From contig NZ_LMXN01000019.1 of assembly GCF_001442615.1 (NCBI RefSeq), positions 1 through 64,000 of the forward strand: 64,000 nucleotides of DNA. The letters run 5' to 3'. The stretch is from Algoriphagus resistens (GTDB lineage Bacteria; Bacteroidota; Bacteroidia; Cytophagales; Cyclobacteriaceae). The translations under genes were made by a program, and so were the position numbers. Shown here piece after piece: positions 16,679 to 26,782 of the stretch; the stretch's first letter is position 1; each line of letters starts with the position of its first letter. The notes beneath the pieces were generated by a model. That model ran no database searches. It was not told where the DNA came from and saw only the letters and a list, made by a program, of their open reading frames with translations.

Positions 16679-19081
16679 TTATTTTTGTATTAGTTGGTAA
16701 TTAATTTTAAAGAAAAATGCTCTTCCCGGCTTTTGAAGCAGGTAATTGTCATAAACCTGCTCATTGAACATGTTGGAAACATCAAGGGCAAGTGTAAGAT
16801 TTTGTGAAGGGAATGTGTACCCTATCCCTGCATCGAATACCAGTTGAGAGGGGATAAAATTCTTGTTGTCCTGGTTTCCTAGACTGGGCCAGCCCAAAAA
16901 GAACTGATGTACATAACCTGCATTCAGATAGGTAAACAGTCTGGATTCATTTTGGATCACATCCCCCATACTGTATTCCATTCCCGCATTGGCCATGAAA
17001 TAAGGGGTATTTCTCAGTCGGTCACCGTAGAGGATATTCTCTCTTCCGTTTTCATCTATTCTCAGGTCGTTTCTCAGATCCAGGTAAGTACCGTTTAGGT
17101 TTACCTTCAGTTTTTGGTCATAGTCATAGACTATATCCAATTCGGCACCTGTACCTGTAACCTTGTTGATGTTTTGGTACATGCCTTCACCCTGACCGTT
17201 GATGATGGTGAACAACAATTGGTCTTTGATATCCCGGTAAAAAGTGTTCAGGGCAACTTTGATTCCATGACGGACTCCAAGATCGTACCTTCCCAGCACG
17301 GCTCCTATATTGGTGTTGAAACTTTGCTCCGGTTTGATCAGGGGATTGTTGACAATGGTTACCCCATCTCCCAGTGCTTCAGTCGGGCTGGGCATCCGGG
17401 TAGCCTGTTCAACCGAGGCCTTGAGCAAAAGCTTGGACAGAATCCTGTAAGAAGCAGCAAAGCCACCTCCCCAGTTGGCTACCTCGTTCTGATAATTGAC
17501 CACTTCATAATCCGTGGAATAGACCACATCGTTGATGGATGAGATGTAGGAATAGTGTTTTAGAAAAGCATTGGCATGCAGCCTATCGTCAAATTTCACC
17601 GTTTCAATTGACAAACCTGCAAAATGGGAAGCAACCGACTGGGGCTCCAGGTAAGGTATCCTGTAAACCAGGGTGAAAGGATCTTCACCCGTGCGACTGG
17701 TGCTTGTATAAAGGTAATTAAGACCCAATCGGAAATCGGATGGCAATTGGTAGGTGCCATTGAACCTATAAATCTGCGACTGATCGTTTTGGGTATAGTG
17801 GGATTTCCCGTTACGTCCCATTTCTCCGCCTGAGCTATTCGTGCCTATCTGGATTCCTCTCCAGTCATAGCGGGCAGTAGTGGTATCTACCAAGGTGCCT
17901 TCGGTCTTGGAATAGGCTGCAAATCCCGTGACATCCAAACCCTTTACAATCAGGTCATTTTTCTGATAGGATAAGCTGGGCATCATAACCTTCTCGTTGT
18001 TACGCATTTCACCATACACATAAGCCATAGTCTGCCCGGTCTGCACCCCCCTTTTCTGATCGGAAGCCAGCATGGAAAAGAACAATTGATCCGCCCATTT
18101 TTTATCGGTAACCCCAACGTCCACTTTCACACTGGCAGTCTGAAAGTCGTCATTGAAGCGTTCTGCAGGGTTTTCTTCGGTAAACTCCACCGCTTTATAG
18201 CCTGTGGAAGCATCCGCATAGTGGACACCCTTACCCCATACTTTATAGTTGTTGTCTGAATAGGTGTAGAATGCAGAGAGACGGGTGGTAAGTCCGGAGG
18301 CAAATCTCCATTGTCCGTGCAAAGCGGTCTGATGCGTATTGAATGAGCCAAAAGAATAAGAGGCTGCGGCATAATTCGAAATGTCCTGATTGGTCACCAG
18401 ATTGATAGCCCCACCCAAGGCATCGGATCCCAACTCAACCGGAACAACCCCTTTATAAATATCCACCCGCTCTATCAGGGCAATCGGCATATTGTTGATC
18501 GAATAGGATGAACCGAAATAATCCATCGGGATTCCATCGATGAAAAAACGGATAGCATTCCCTGACATCCCATCAAGGGAATAATTAAAATCCGAGCCTG
18601 TACCTCCCGATTTTCTTACCCTCACCCCTGCTGTCCTTCCCAGGACATTATTCAATTCAAGGCTTTGGGCTTTGATTTTCTGGGTTTCTATGGCAGCAAC
18701 GTTAAACCCTCTTTTCTCTATAATCGTCGATTCACTTTCCCCGGTAATGACCACCTCATCCAGTTGTCCGTCTCTTTCCTGTAGCTGTATTCTGATGTGT
18801 CCATTTTCTCCGGAGGTCAGGGTCACTACCTGCGTGGACGGCAGGTAACCCAACATTGTCGCATTGAGCTCATAGCTTCCCGGCTCCAGATCAGAGAACT
18901 TAAAATTCCCGCGCTCATCAGAAAACACCACCTGATTGGAAGGGTTGAGATGAATTACAACATCCTTCAGGGACTGGTTTCGATCATTTTCAACTGTTCC
19001 CAGTAGTGTGGATTTGGACACTTGGGAATAGGCTGAATAGATGTAGAGCTGACCTATACAAATTAGCAGGAGAAGTTTCAA
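16679..19081 (-). CDS. TonB-dependent receptor, first gene of the iron-uptake operon
   Basis: The 800-residue protein has a signal peptide (MKLLLLICIGQLYIYSAYSQ), a carboxypeptidase-regulatory-like domain (residues 24-100, LLGTVENDRNQSLKDVVIHLN), a plug with LGRTAGVRVRKSGGTGSDFNYSLDGMSGNAIRFFIDG and RVDIYKGVVPVELGSDALGGAINLVT, and a 22-strand barrel ending in FFFKINYQLIQK. It resembles FecA/HmuR-type receptors for chelated iron or haem. It heads the operon ending at 10698 and is divergent, by 51 bp, from the LytS-type kinase, so the promoters overlap. Confidence 0.9.
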   Translation of the reverse strand: MKLLLLICIGQLYIYSAYSQVSKSTLLGTVENDRNQSLKDVVIHLNPSNQVVFSDERGNFKFSDLEPGSYELNATMLGYLPSTQVVTLTSGENGHIRIQLQERDGQLDEVVITGESESTIIEKRGFNVAAIETQKIKAQSLELNNVLGRTAGVRVRKSGGTGSDFNYSLDGMSGNAIRFFIDGIPMDYFGSSYSINNMPIALIERVDIYKGVVPVELGSDALGGAINLVTNQDISNYAAASYSFGSFNTHQTALHGQWRFASGLTTRLSAFYTYSDNNYKVWGKGVHYADASTGYKAVEFTEENPAERFNDDFQTASVKVDVGVTDKKWADQLFFSMLASDQKRGVQTGQTMAYVYGEMRNNEKVMMPSLSYQKNDLIVKGLDVTGFAAYSKTEGTLVDTTTARYDWRGIQIGTNSSGGEMGRNGKSHYTQNDQSQIYRFNGTYQLPSDFRLGLNYLYTSTSRTGEDPFTLVYRIPYLEPQSVASHFAGLSIETVKFDDRLHANAFLKHYSYISSINDVVYSTDYEVVNYQNEVANWGGGFAASYRILSKLLLKASVEQATRMPSPTEALGDGVTIVNNPLIKPEQSFNTNIGAVLGRYDLGVRHGIKVALNTFYRDIKDQLLFTIINGQGEGMYQNINKVTGTGAELDIVYDYDQKLKVNLNGTYLDLRNDLRIDENGRENILYGDRLRNTPYFMANAGMEYSMGDVIQNESRLFTYLNAGYVHQFFLGWPSLGNQDNKNFIPSQLVFDAGIGYTFPSQNLTLALDVSNMFNEQVYDNYLLQKPGRAFFFKINYQLIQK

Positions 19082-19132
19082 GATGAACTATTATTATTAA
19101 GACTAATTCTAAATGACAAATTTGTTAATATT

Positions 19133-20272
19133 GTGCTAGTTGACAAAACCCATTCTGTGAACGACTCACTTATCCCCCCAAACGACAAGAAAGCTGACAA
19201 CTTTTCTGAAACTATTTCACCAGTAAGAAAAGATGATCGAAAAAGTCCGCTAAAAGTGTATGCCCTGGAATTTGCCTACCAGTTTGCTGTCATGGCTGTG
19301 TTGCTGGTATTTTTTTCGTTCAACATGGACCAGACGGAGGTATTTCATTTCCAGGACCTGTTTGCCCCCTATAAGCTTGCATTTTTTGCCAATTACCTGG
19401 TGGCAGCCATGATCATCAATTATGTACTCCTGCCAGTCTTGTATTACAAAAAGCGGATGTTCTTGTTTCTGCTTGCTGTCTCTCTTTTGATCACAATGGT
19501 TGTGCTGATGGATGAATATGTGTTGGAAAAAATCTATTTCCCGGACACAAGAGGCACCTATTTTCCGGGACTTTCCTTCACGATTGTGGAAACACTGCCC
19601 ATCATTATCATTATGGTAGCTTTCAAGATCGCATGGGACTTCAACAGAAAACAACGCGAAGTGGAAGAACTGAAAAGCCTAATGAAGGAAAGTGAGATCC
19701 AGTTTTTGAAATCCCAGATCAATCCCCATTTTTTGTTCAATAACCTGAACAGCATTTATGCCTATGCCATTGATTATTCGCCCAAAACCCCATCCATTAT
19801 CCTGGATCTTTCCACGGTGCTACGTTATATGCTGTATGACTGCAGGGAAGATCAGGTGGCATTGACCAAAGAAGTTGATCACTTAAAAAAATACACTGCC
19901 CTCTTTGAGCTTCAACTGAACAAACGGGGGCGGATTAACTTCAGGGAAGAAATCCCCAATGATAGATTTTTCATTCCGCCCTTGATTCTGATTGTGTTTG
20001 TAGAAAATGCATTCAAACACAGTACAGGAAGTCAGGCCGGAAATATCGAAATTGACATAGCCATCCATGTAACAGAAGATGGGACGCTAACCTTTAATTG
20101 CTGCAACAACTATTCTCCCCATTACCAGTCTACTGATACCGCAAGGGGAATAGGGTTACAGAATGTCATCAAACGGCTGGATTTACTATTCCAAAAAACG
20201 TATCATCTAGTGATTAAAAATGATGGAAACCTCTATACTGTCAACTTAATGATCCCTCTGAAAAAAATGTAA
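19133..20272 (+). CDS. LytS/YehU-type sensor histidine kinase
   Basis: The 379-residue kinase has an N-terminal tail, four transmembrane helices (residues 45-165, beginning at YALEFAYQFAVMAVLLVFFSF), a short coiled linker (FNRKQREVEELKSLMKESEIQFLKSQ), the His_kinase phosphoacceptor box INPHFLFNNLNSIYAYAI, and an HATPase region with FIPPLILIVFVENAFKHS and the glycine box GIGLQNVIKRLDLLF. The start used is GTG; no in-frame ATG occurs before the helices. The response regulator follows directly. Sensed signal unknown; the divergent iron operon is a plausible target. Confidence 0.88.
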   Translation: MLVDKTHSVNDSLIPPNDKKADNFSETISPVRKDDRKSPLKVYALEFAYQFAVMAVLLVFFSFNMDQTEVFHFQDLFAPYKLAFFANYLVAAMIINYVLLPVLYYKKRMFLFLLAVSLLITMVVLMDEYVLEKIYFPDTRGTYFPGLSFTIVETLPIIIIMVAFKIAWDFNRKQREVEELKSLMKESEIQFLKSQINPHFLFNNLNSIYAYAIDYSPKTPSIILDLSTVLRYMLYDCREDQVALTKEVDHLKKYTALFELQLNKRGRINFREEIPNDRFFIPPLILIVFVENAFKHSTGSQAGNIEIDIAIHVTEDGTLTFNCCNNYSPHYQSTDTARGIGLQNVIKRLDLLFQKTYHLVIKNDGNLYTVNLMIPLKKM

Positions 20273-20274
20273 CC

Positions 20275-20982
20275 ATGCTCAAAAGCATCATTATAGAAGA
20301 CCAGGCACCTGCCCAGTTCATTCTGGAGAAATTTATTGGGGACACCGAATTCCTGAAACTGGAGAAAACATTCTCCGATGCGGTAGAAGCCCGGGGATAT
20401 CTGGAATCCCACCCCGTGGATCTGGTCTTTCTGGATATCAACCTGCCCTTACTGTCCGGCATGGATTTTTTGCGTACCTCTGCCAATCAGCCGCTTACCA
20501 TACTTACCACTGCCTACTCCGAATTTGCACTGGAATGCTATCAGTACAATGTAGTGGATTACCTGCTCAAACCATTTTCCTTTGAACGCTTTACCCAGGC
20601 GATAGAAAAAGTGCTGAATCTGACACGCACCCTACAGCATTTCAGTGAGGAAAAGGCCTCAGTCACAAGCGGTCAGGTATACTTTCGAAGCAGCCATGAT
20701 CTTGTGAAAGTGGATTGTAAAGACATTATTTTCATTACCAGCGACAGCGACTATACCGAAGTGATCACCGCTTCACAGAAGTATCTGACACTGGATCCCT
20801 TGAGGGAATGGTCCGCAAAGCTGGACGGGGATTTTATCCAGGCGCATAAATCATTTATTATCAACCTAAACCACTTGATAAAAACCTCCAAAAACAAGAT
20901 ACACCTGTCCAAAGATCATGTAATCCCGATTGGCCGGGTGTTTAAAAAGCGCTTAATGGACGCGATTGAACGCAGGAAGTAA
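20275..20982 (+). CDS. LytTR family response regulator
   Basis: The 235-residue protein has a receiver domain (IIIEDQAPAQFILEKFI at the start, phosphoacceptor Asp in DLVFLDINLPLLSGMDF, conserved Thr and Lys in LTTAYSEFALECY and YLLKPFSFERF) and a LytTR DNA-binding domain (residues 135-235, YFRSSHDLVKVDCKDIIFITSDSDYTEVIT, FIQAHKSFIINLNHL). It begins 2 bp after the kinase stop, so the two form one operon. The neighbouring receptor operon is the obvious candidate target. Confidence 0.9.
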   Translation: MLKSIIIEDQAPAQFILEKFIGDTEFLKLEKTFSDAVEARGYLESHPVDLVFLDINLPLLSGMDFLRTSANQPLTILTTAYSEFALECYQYNVVDYLLKPFSFERFTQAIEKVLNLTRTLQHFSEEKASVTSGQVYFRSSHDLVKVDCKDIIFITSDSDYTEVITASQKYLTLDPLREWSAKLDGDFIQAHKSFIINLNHLIKTSKNKIHLSKDHVIPIGRVFKKRLMDAIERRK

Positions 20983-20989
20983 GTAGCAT

Positions 20990-21239
20990 TGTATGGTCTC
21001 CGCACAACAAAATTGAGATTCACTTGCCTGCAAATGCCAAAGCAATATTTGAACTGAAAATTGATAAGGTTGTGATCGGAAAGCTTCTTAGTGAGGAAGG
21101 AGTCTGGAAATTTATGTACACGGATGATTTTAAGAAGTGGACACAACTCACACCCCGTGAGTTTGGCGCAGGCAGTCTATCGATGATTACTTCTGTAAAC
21201 TCCCGGGATCTGTTCAGCCATCCCACATCGGTTGGATAG
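20990..21239 (+). pseudogene. Chimeric remnant ending in an AraC tail
   Basis: An open frame without a convincing start reads VWSPHNKIEIHLPANAKAIF, then DKVVIGKLLSEEGVWKFMYT, then switches to FKKWTQLTPREFG. The last part is nearly base-identical over 38 bp (21128-21167) to the end of the AraC gene at 4873-5724. The first part weakly resembles the N-terminal subdomain of HipA-type proteins (x-V-G-x-L and W-x-F-x-Y pattern), which is only a guess. Two unrelated gene fragments seem to be joined here. Confidence 0.45.
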
Positions 21240-21325
21240 GCAATATCCCAGGGACAGGTAGTGGCATCATATATCCTGTTTATGTTTTTCTCTTTGTTTT
21301 TCAACGCTTTGCCATAAACCCATAA

Positions 21326-22891
21326 TTATTTACCTAAAATATAGGTACTATAGGCAGGAAGGTGTAATTCATTATTTCTCAAATCAGAGTCTTTGTTCTT
21401 AAATAGTTCGTTATTAAATTCCTTTAGGGAGTCAGGGAAATTTAAATTAACTTCTTTGTCAGAAAGATTATGAATAACTAGCACGGACTCTTCTTCTGTA
21501 GATCTTTTAAATACGGAAAGAGCAGGATTATTCATAGATATAGGCTCAATATCTCCATAGGTAAGGGCATTACTTTCGTTCCTTAATTTTATGAAATTCT
21601 TGTAGTGATTGTAGATAGAATTTTCATCTTTCATTTGTTCCTCGACTGGAATAACAGATTGATCTGTGCTATACTTAGGATCTATCCATGAAGCCCTGTA
21701 TTGATCATTAGCTTTAACTTGCCAAAGAAAAGGTTCTCGTATATTGGGGTCTGGCTTTTTCCCCTGCATTCCGATTTCTTCTCCATAATAAAGATAAGGC
21801 GAGCCGGGAAGAGTGAGTAACAGTGCAGCAGCCATCTTTGCTTTATCCATATTATTGTTAACTGCGCTCATAATCCGAACTTGATCATGATTGGTCAGGA
21901 AAGTAGCATCAATATAATCTGGGTTTACAGTTTTATAGTAATCAATTATTTTTTTGTGGTCTGTTGTAAGTCCCCCTTCTTTCTCTTCATTAACAGCTGT
22001 GGTGATAGCATTGCCCATGTCAAAGTTAAATAAAGCGGGAAGTCCTTTTAAATACGGAGCTACTATTTCCGATGATGCCCAAACCTCTCCTATTAAATAA
22101 ACCTCCTTATTTGCCTTTTTCATTTCGTTCTGAAAATAGACCCACCAATTATGATTATCGGTCGGTCTATCATCAGGGAATATATGCCTTGCTGCGTCGA
22201 GTCTAAAACCATCTACTTTAATCTCAGATAACCAAAATTTTCCGATTTTAAAAACCTCTTCTCTAAGTTTTGGATTATCATAATTCAAATCAGGCATATT
22301 ACGACTAAAATAGGAATAATACAGGTAATCACTCCCTTCTACTTTATTCCAACGGGTACGGTTGTTAGAATCTCCGGAAATGATTTTTCCAGAAACTTGG
22401 GTTTGCGGATCATCCTTATGTGTCCATACATAATAATCTCTATATGGACTATTCTCATTTGCTATGGCATCTACGAACCAAGGATGTCTGCTACCTGAAT
22501 GATTCAACACCATATCCATTACCACCTTAATATTCCTTTTATGTGCCTCATTAACAAAGGTTTTGAAATCATCCAAGGTTCCATAATCTGGATGGATGTC
22601 ATAATAATCCGATACATCATATTTATGATAAGAAGGAGAGGGATTCATCGGCATCAACCATACGCCCTCCACTCCAAGATCTTCCAGATAGTCTAGTTTT
22701 GAAGTCATCCCTATTATGTCTCCAATTCCATCTCCATCAGAATCAGCAAAGGACTGTACAAAGATCTCATATGTTACACCTCTTGGCCATTTACTAACAT
22801 TAGAAGGTGTTTGAGCAGTTAATATTTCAATGTCGATTCCTACAATTAAAAGAATCAGTATTAACACATACTTAACAAAATGATTTTTCAT
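21326..22891 (-). CDS. GH13 alpha-amylase family enzyme, exported
   Basis: The 521-residue protein has a hydrophobic signal (MKNHFVKYVLILILLIVGIDI) and the full GH13 catalytic barrel. Visible motifs are GVEGVWLMPMNPSPSYHKYDVSDYYDIHP, VVMDMVLNHSG (region I), DGFRLDAARHIF (region II, nucleophile Asp), EVYLIGEVWAS (region III, acid Glu) and FLTNHDQVR (region IV). The pattern is close to oligosaccharide-acting amylases of Bacteroidota starch loci (SusA/neopullulanase-like). It is the last gene of the Sus-type operon and probably acts in the periplasm on maltodextrins brought in by SusC. Confidence 0.9.
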   Translation of the reverse strand: MKNHFVKYVLILILLIVGIDIEILTAQTPSNVSKWPRGVTYEIFVQSFADSDGDGIGDIIGMTSKLDYLEDLGVEGVWLMPMNPSPSYHKYDVSDYYDIHPDYGTLDDFKTFVNEAHKRNIKVVMDMVLNHSGSRHPWFVDAIANENSPYRDYYVWTHKDDPQTQVSGKIISGDSNNRTRWNKVEGSDYLYYSYFSRNMPDLNYDNPKLREEVFKIGKFWLSEIKVDGFRLDAARHIFPDDRPTDNHNWWVYFQNEMKKANKEVYLIGEVWASSEIVAPYLKGLPALFNFDMGNAITTAVNEEKEGGLTTDHKKIIDYYKTVNPDYIDATFLTNHDQVRIMSAVNNNMDKAKMAAALLLTLPGSPYLYYGEEIGMQGKKPDPNIREPFLWQVKANDQYRASWIDPKYSTDQSVIPVEEQMKDENSIYNHYKNFIKLRNESNALTYGDIEPISMNNPALSVFKRSTEEESVLVIHNLSDKEVNLNFPDSLKEFNNELFKNKDSDLRNNELHLPAYSTYILGK

Positions 22892-23080
22892 TATTTCTTA
22901 ATTAATTAAATACAATTAATTCTCTTTATAAATCCCCTAAAACAACTTTAAAGCAAACAAAAACACACCTGATCAACAAATAACTTAGAGCAAATCCATC
23001 GCATTTCAGGATTTCAAAATAAATACATTACTAAAATCAAAACGGTTTTCAATAATTAAGACTGCCTTAAACGAATAACT

Positions 23081-25237
23081 TTATTCTTTCTTCAGATTAT
23101 CAAGGGGGATTTCCAAGTTCTTTCCATATATCCAACCGGAATAACGCATCCCTTCTTCACCCACCAATGCGATTCTATAATACCGATCTGCTACTGGCAA
23201 ATCACCATCCGACTTGGCAACGTTTATTTTAAGCGTGCTTTGACCTGTGACAGACGCATCAAATTCAGTCATCGTAAACTTGCCGTCTTTGTATCCAAAG
23301 CCATCTCCTTCATCACTGTACAATTCCCCATTGGCCTGCATATCCTCATCCAGACTTACCAGCAGTGTCAGTGAATCAAGTGTATACTCCACAGTCGATT
23401 GAATTACTTGCCCCATTGGCACAATAGCTCCTGCCCGCAATTTGATATCCGGCTGGTAAGGATCATTTTCACTATCCTCCCCGACGATGGAAACTGACCT
23501 CCAACTACCTTTCGGTAAGGAAGGGTTCTCGGACCATTTGGGTACGATCACCAAATCATCTCCCCAAAGAAATGCCTCATCCTCTTTTCTCAAGGTGGTA
23601 TCCTTCACGTCCGCAAAATACACTGGCCGCATAATCGGAAGACCCGATTGTGCAGCCTCATAGAAAAGAGAATATAGGTAAGGCATCAAACGGTACCTTC
23701 TTTCCAACGCAACCCGTGAGATATTTTCTACTTTTTTGCCAAGTGCCCATGGCTCTTGATCGTTGGTATTGGCTTCAGTGTGATTTCTGCTAAATGGATA
23801 AAACACCCCGACTGTAGTCCAATGCGCCAATAACTCTTCGTCTGGACTTCCACTGTAGCCACCCAGATCCGGCCCACTGAAAGGCTGTCCAGAAAGGCCA
23901 AGATTCAAAACCATTGGGGTTGCCATTTTGAAATGCTCCCAGGTAGAGGAATTATCTCCCGTCCAGGTAGCAGCATAGCGTTGTCCTCCCATGAAATTTG
24001 CTCTGGAAAGCACAAATGGACGCTTGTCTGGGTTGGCAGCAAGAATCCCCTGGCGACTGGCTTTCACCATGAGCATGCCATACACATTGTGGTACCTGCG
24101 GTGAATATCTGCCGGCAGGCCATCTCCTCCCCTATGGAGGTTATCTTCTGGCATAGTGGCTTCTGGAGTATTGAAGACGGCTGGCTCGTTCATGTCATTC
24201 CACACCCCATCAATGCCTGTAGCCATAAAATCCTTGTATAACCCGCTCCACCAGGTTCTCGTGGCTGGCCTGGTGAAATCAGGAAAGGCGCATATTCCCG
24301 GCCAAACCTCTCCATTATATTCAGTTCCACTGCTAGTCTTTATCCAATGATCACCAGCTGTACCTTGGTCATATACAAAATACCCTGGCTCCTTTTTGAT
24401 CCCGGGATCTATCATCCAAACGGATTTGAAATCATGTGCATGTAAAAAGTCATTTAATTGGGCAGGATCTGGAAATGCAAGAGAATCAAAGGTGAATACC
24501 TTGTAATTCTGCATGTAGTTAATGTCCATCCAGATCACATCTATGGGCAATTTGCGCTTACGAAATTCACTGGCAATTTCCTTCACTCTAGAATCTGGAG
24601 TATAAGAATACCTACTTTGCTGAAAGCCTAATGCCCAAAGCGGAGGCATCTCCATTGTTCCTGTCAGTTCGGCCAATGCCATTACTACCTCCTGTGGACT
24701 TTCACGCTCAATGACGATAATTCTCGAAGCCGGTCCATCTGATTCTATAACGATTGGATTGGTGAGTGTAATCTTCTGCTTCCAGGTATTATCTATCAAT
24801 ATCCCATAAGCAGATCCGTCTTTTCGCACAGCCATGATCCAAGGGTGAGACTGATAGAGTTGACGTCCGTCCTCTCTTTTGTAAGCATAGTTATCGGTAT
24901 TCCAAAGCTGTACGGTTTTTCCGTTGTTACTTAATCCTCCGAGCACTTCACCTGTACCATAAAGGTCAGTTCCCTCTTCAATAGCGATCTTGGCTATGTT
25001 TTTCCCGTCTTTTTCCGAAAACTCAGGAACAATACTCCAATTGGCAGGCACTGCTCCCAATTCTTTAGGTTCTTCCAAAAGCATCATGGAAGGAAGCATT
25101 CTTTCGGGCACAAAATTCTCCGGATAGAAAATCATGATCTCTTTACCTATTTCCTGACTCCGTGAATCTGTACAGGAGCTGGCCATTAATAGAATGGCAA
25201 AAGCAACCCAGGTATATTTTAAATAAAATCTATTCAT
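23081..25237 (-). CDS. GH31 alpha-glucosidase, lipoprotein
   Basis: The 718-residue protein has a lipoprotein-like signal (WVAFAILLMASSC). GH31 motifs are present: WALGFQQSRYSYTPDSRVKE, IDVIWMDINYM, GIDGVWNDMNEPAVF with the nucleophile Asp, and the acid/base region YAATWTGDNSSTWEH, followed by PFSGPDLGGYSG and HTEANTNDQEPW. Length and layout match SusB-position alpha-glucosidases that replace GH97 in many Cytophagales starch loci. It probably releases glucose from maltodextrins in the periplasm. It lies between the two GH13 genes with spacers of 189 and 99 bp. Confidence 0.9.
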   Translation of the reverse strand: MNRFYLKYTWVAFAILLMASSCTDSRSQEIGKEIMIFYPENFVPERMLPSMMLLEEPKELGAVPANWSIVPEFSEKDGKNIAKIAIEEGTDLYGTGEVLGGLSNNGKTVQLWNTDNYAYKREDGRQLYQSHPWIMAVRKDGSAYGILIDNTWKQKITLTNPIVIESDGPASRIIVIERESPQEVVMALAELTGTMEMPPLWALGFQQSRYSYTPDSRVKEIASEFRKRKLPIDVIWMDINYMQNYKVFTFDSLAFPDPAQLNDFLHAHDFKSVWMIDPGIKKEPGYFVYDQGTAGDHWIKTSSGTEYNGEVWPGICAFPDFTRPATRTWWSGLYKDFMATGIDGVWNDMNEPAVFNTPEATMPEDNLHRGGDGLPADIHRRYHNVYGMLMVKASRQGILAANPDKRPFVLSRANFMGGQRYAATWTGDNSSTWEHFKMATPMVLNLGLSGQPFSGPDLGGYSGSPDEELLAHWTTVGVFYPFSRNHTEANTNDQEPWALGKKVENISRVALERRYRLMPYLYSLFYEAAQSGLPIMRPVYFADVKDTTLRKEDEAFLWGDDLVIVPKWSENPSLPKGSWRSVSIVGEDSENDPYQPDIKLRAGAIVPMGQVIQSTVEYTLDSLTLLVSLDEDMQANGELYSDEGDGFGYKDGKFTMTEFDASVTGQSTLKINVAKSDGDLPVADRYYRIALVGEEGMRYSGWIYGKNLEIPLDNLKKE

Positions 25238-25336
25238 TTTAACACTTCTTTATAGACCCCAAGGTCCCAACTCCACAACTGCCACTGGCATTGAGTTTAA
25301 TTGATTTTGAATACTAAATTTAAAAATCCGGTCTGG

Positions 25337-26725
25337 TTAGTTTGAAAGGATCAAATACCCGTAAGCAGGTAACTCAATGGTCTGGCCTATTGGATAGGAT
25401 ACATTTTCCATTGCGTTTTGCCATTCGGAGTTTACCAGTTCAGTAGGGACACTTACTTCTTTTTGCCCGTTTCGGGTATTTACAATTACCAATACCTCCT
25501 GATCTTCATAGTTACGCTTGAACATCAGCACATCGGGATCATTTCCAAAACTCTCGATCCCTCCTCTTTTTATGGCATCACTGAAAAGTCTGAAATTGAC
25601 AAGGGATGCATATTCGGATGCCAATTGGGGATTTCTACTCCAGTCTATGATCGTTTGATTGGAGCTGAAAAAGGGAAGCTTTTCTGTCACCCCTACCTCC
25701 TGACCACTATAGATCAGGGGAACTCCTCCCATATAAGCCGTGACTACAAAGGCTGCCATTGATCCACGAAGCCCATCAAAAAGTGCGATAGGCGTATCAT
25801 CCCAAGCTGTATCATCATGATTGGTGGTGAACCGAAGAATATCTGTCTGATCCGGGGTGGAATTGTTATCTGAAAGATTTACAGGGTACAGACCGCGTAC
25901 ATCTGTACCATCTCGGAAGACCCTCTTCAATTCGCCATAAAAATCCCATCCAAAAGTCAAATCAAAACCTGCCGAATAAAGCTCCTTTTTTGTTGATTCA
26001 GCAAACATGATAATATCCCGATTTGGAATACTTCTCAACTCGGTGATTGCTGTTTTCCAGAAATCCGTAGGCACTCCACCTGCATAATCACACCTGAACC
26101 CATCCACATTTGCTTCAAGAACCCAATATTTCATGGCCTTAAGCATCGCTTCCCGCATATCCTGATTGTCATAATTGAGATCTGCAACGTCAGTCCAGGT
26201 TTCAGGACTGACGATTGTACCTGTCGCATCCTTGGTGTACCAATCTGAATTTTTCATCCAGACATTGTCCCAGGAAGTGTGGTTGCCTACCCAATCCAGG
26301 ATGACTGCCATACCCCGGTCATGAGCACCTTGTACCAATTCCCGAAGGTCTTCAAGGGTGCCAAATGAAGGGTTTACTTTCTCAAAATCACTGATCGCGT
26401 AAGGTGACCCTATTCCTCTTTCTACGCCGATGGGATGTATGGGCATCAACCAGACCACATTCACACCTAAAGCCTGAATATCATCCAACCTCTGGGTTAC
26501 TCCCTGCAAGTCTTGGCCAGCGCTAAAGCCAAAAATATTAACCTCATACATGGCAATATCCTTTGTAAGGGGAACATTGTCGAAAGGAACCCCAAACTGA
26601 ACTGGATCTTTCTCTGTGGTGGGCTGAATTGTATCGAATATTATTTCATCAGATTGGCAGGCATTCAGTGAGAATGAGGTGATAAAAAGCAATCCAATCA
26701 CTGCGCTTCTCAGTATTCGATGCAT
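25337..26725 (-). CDS. GH13 alpha-amylase family lipoprotein
   Basis: The frame opens at 26761, but the ATG at 26725 is preferred since it gives a compact lipoprotein signal (MHRILRSAVIGLLFITSFSLNAC). The catalytic domain has VVWLMPIHPIGVERGIGSPYAISDF, AVILDWVGNHTSWDN (region I), DGFRCDYAGGVP (region II, nucleophile Asp), IIMFAESTKKELY (region III, Glu) and FTTNHDDTAWD (region IV). About 460 residues is short for SusG because no inserted starch-binding domain is seen. It is probably surface- or periplasm-anchored and cuts starch into maltooligosaccharides. Confidence 0.88.
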   Translation of the reverse strand: MHRILRSAVIGLLFITSFSLNACQSDEIIFDTIQPTTEKDPVQFGVPFDNVPLTKDIAMYEVNIFGFSAGQDLQGVTQRLDDIQALGVNVVWLMPIHPIGVERGIGSPYAISDFEKVNPSFGTLEDLRELVQGAHDRGMAVILDWVGNHTSWDNVWMKNSDWYTKDATGTIVSPETWTDVADLNYDNQDMREAMLKAMKYWVLEANVDGFRCDYAGGVPTDFWKTAITELRSIPNRDIIMFAESTKKELYSAGFDLTFGWDFYGELKRVFRDGTDVRGLYPVNLSDNNSTPDQTDILRFTTNHDDTAWDDTPIALFDGLRGSMAAFVVTAYMGGVPLIYSGQEVGVTEKLPFFSSNQTIIDWSRNPQLASEYASLVNFRLFSDAIKRGGIESFGNDPDVLMFKRNYEDQEVLVIVNTRNGQKEVSVPTELVNSEWQNAMENVSYPIGQTIELPAYGYLILSN

Positions 26726-26782
26726 TAGTTTGTAGAGGTTTACTTCTGGAATTGTAAGCATGAAATATTCATTAGGTTTAAA

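Noticed and set aside
19250..19654. 134-codon minus-strand frame
   Set aside because: Antisense to the membrane helices of the LytS kinase; His/Gln-rich composition typical of reversed hydrophobic codons.
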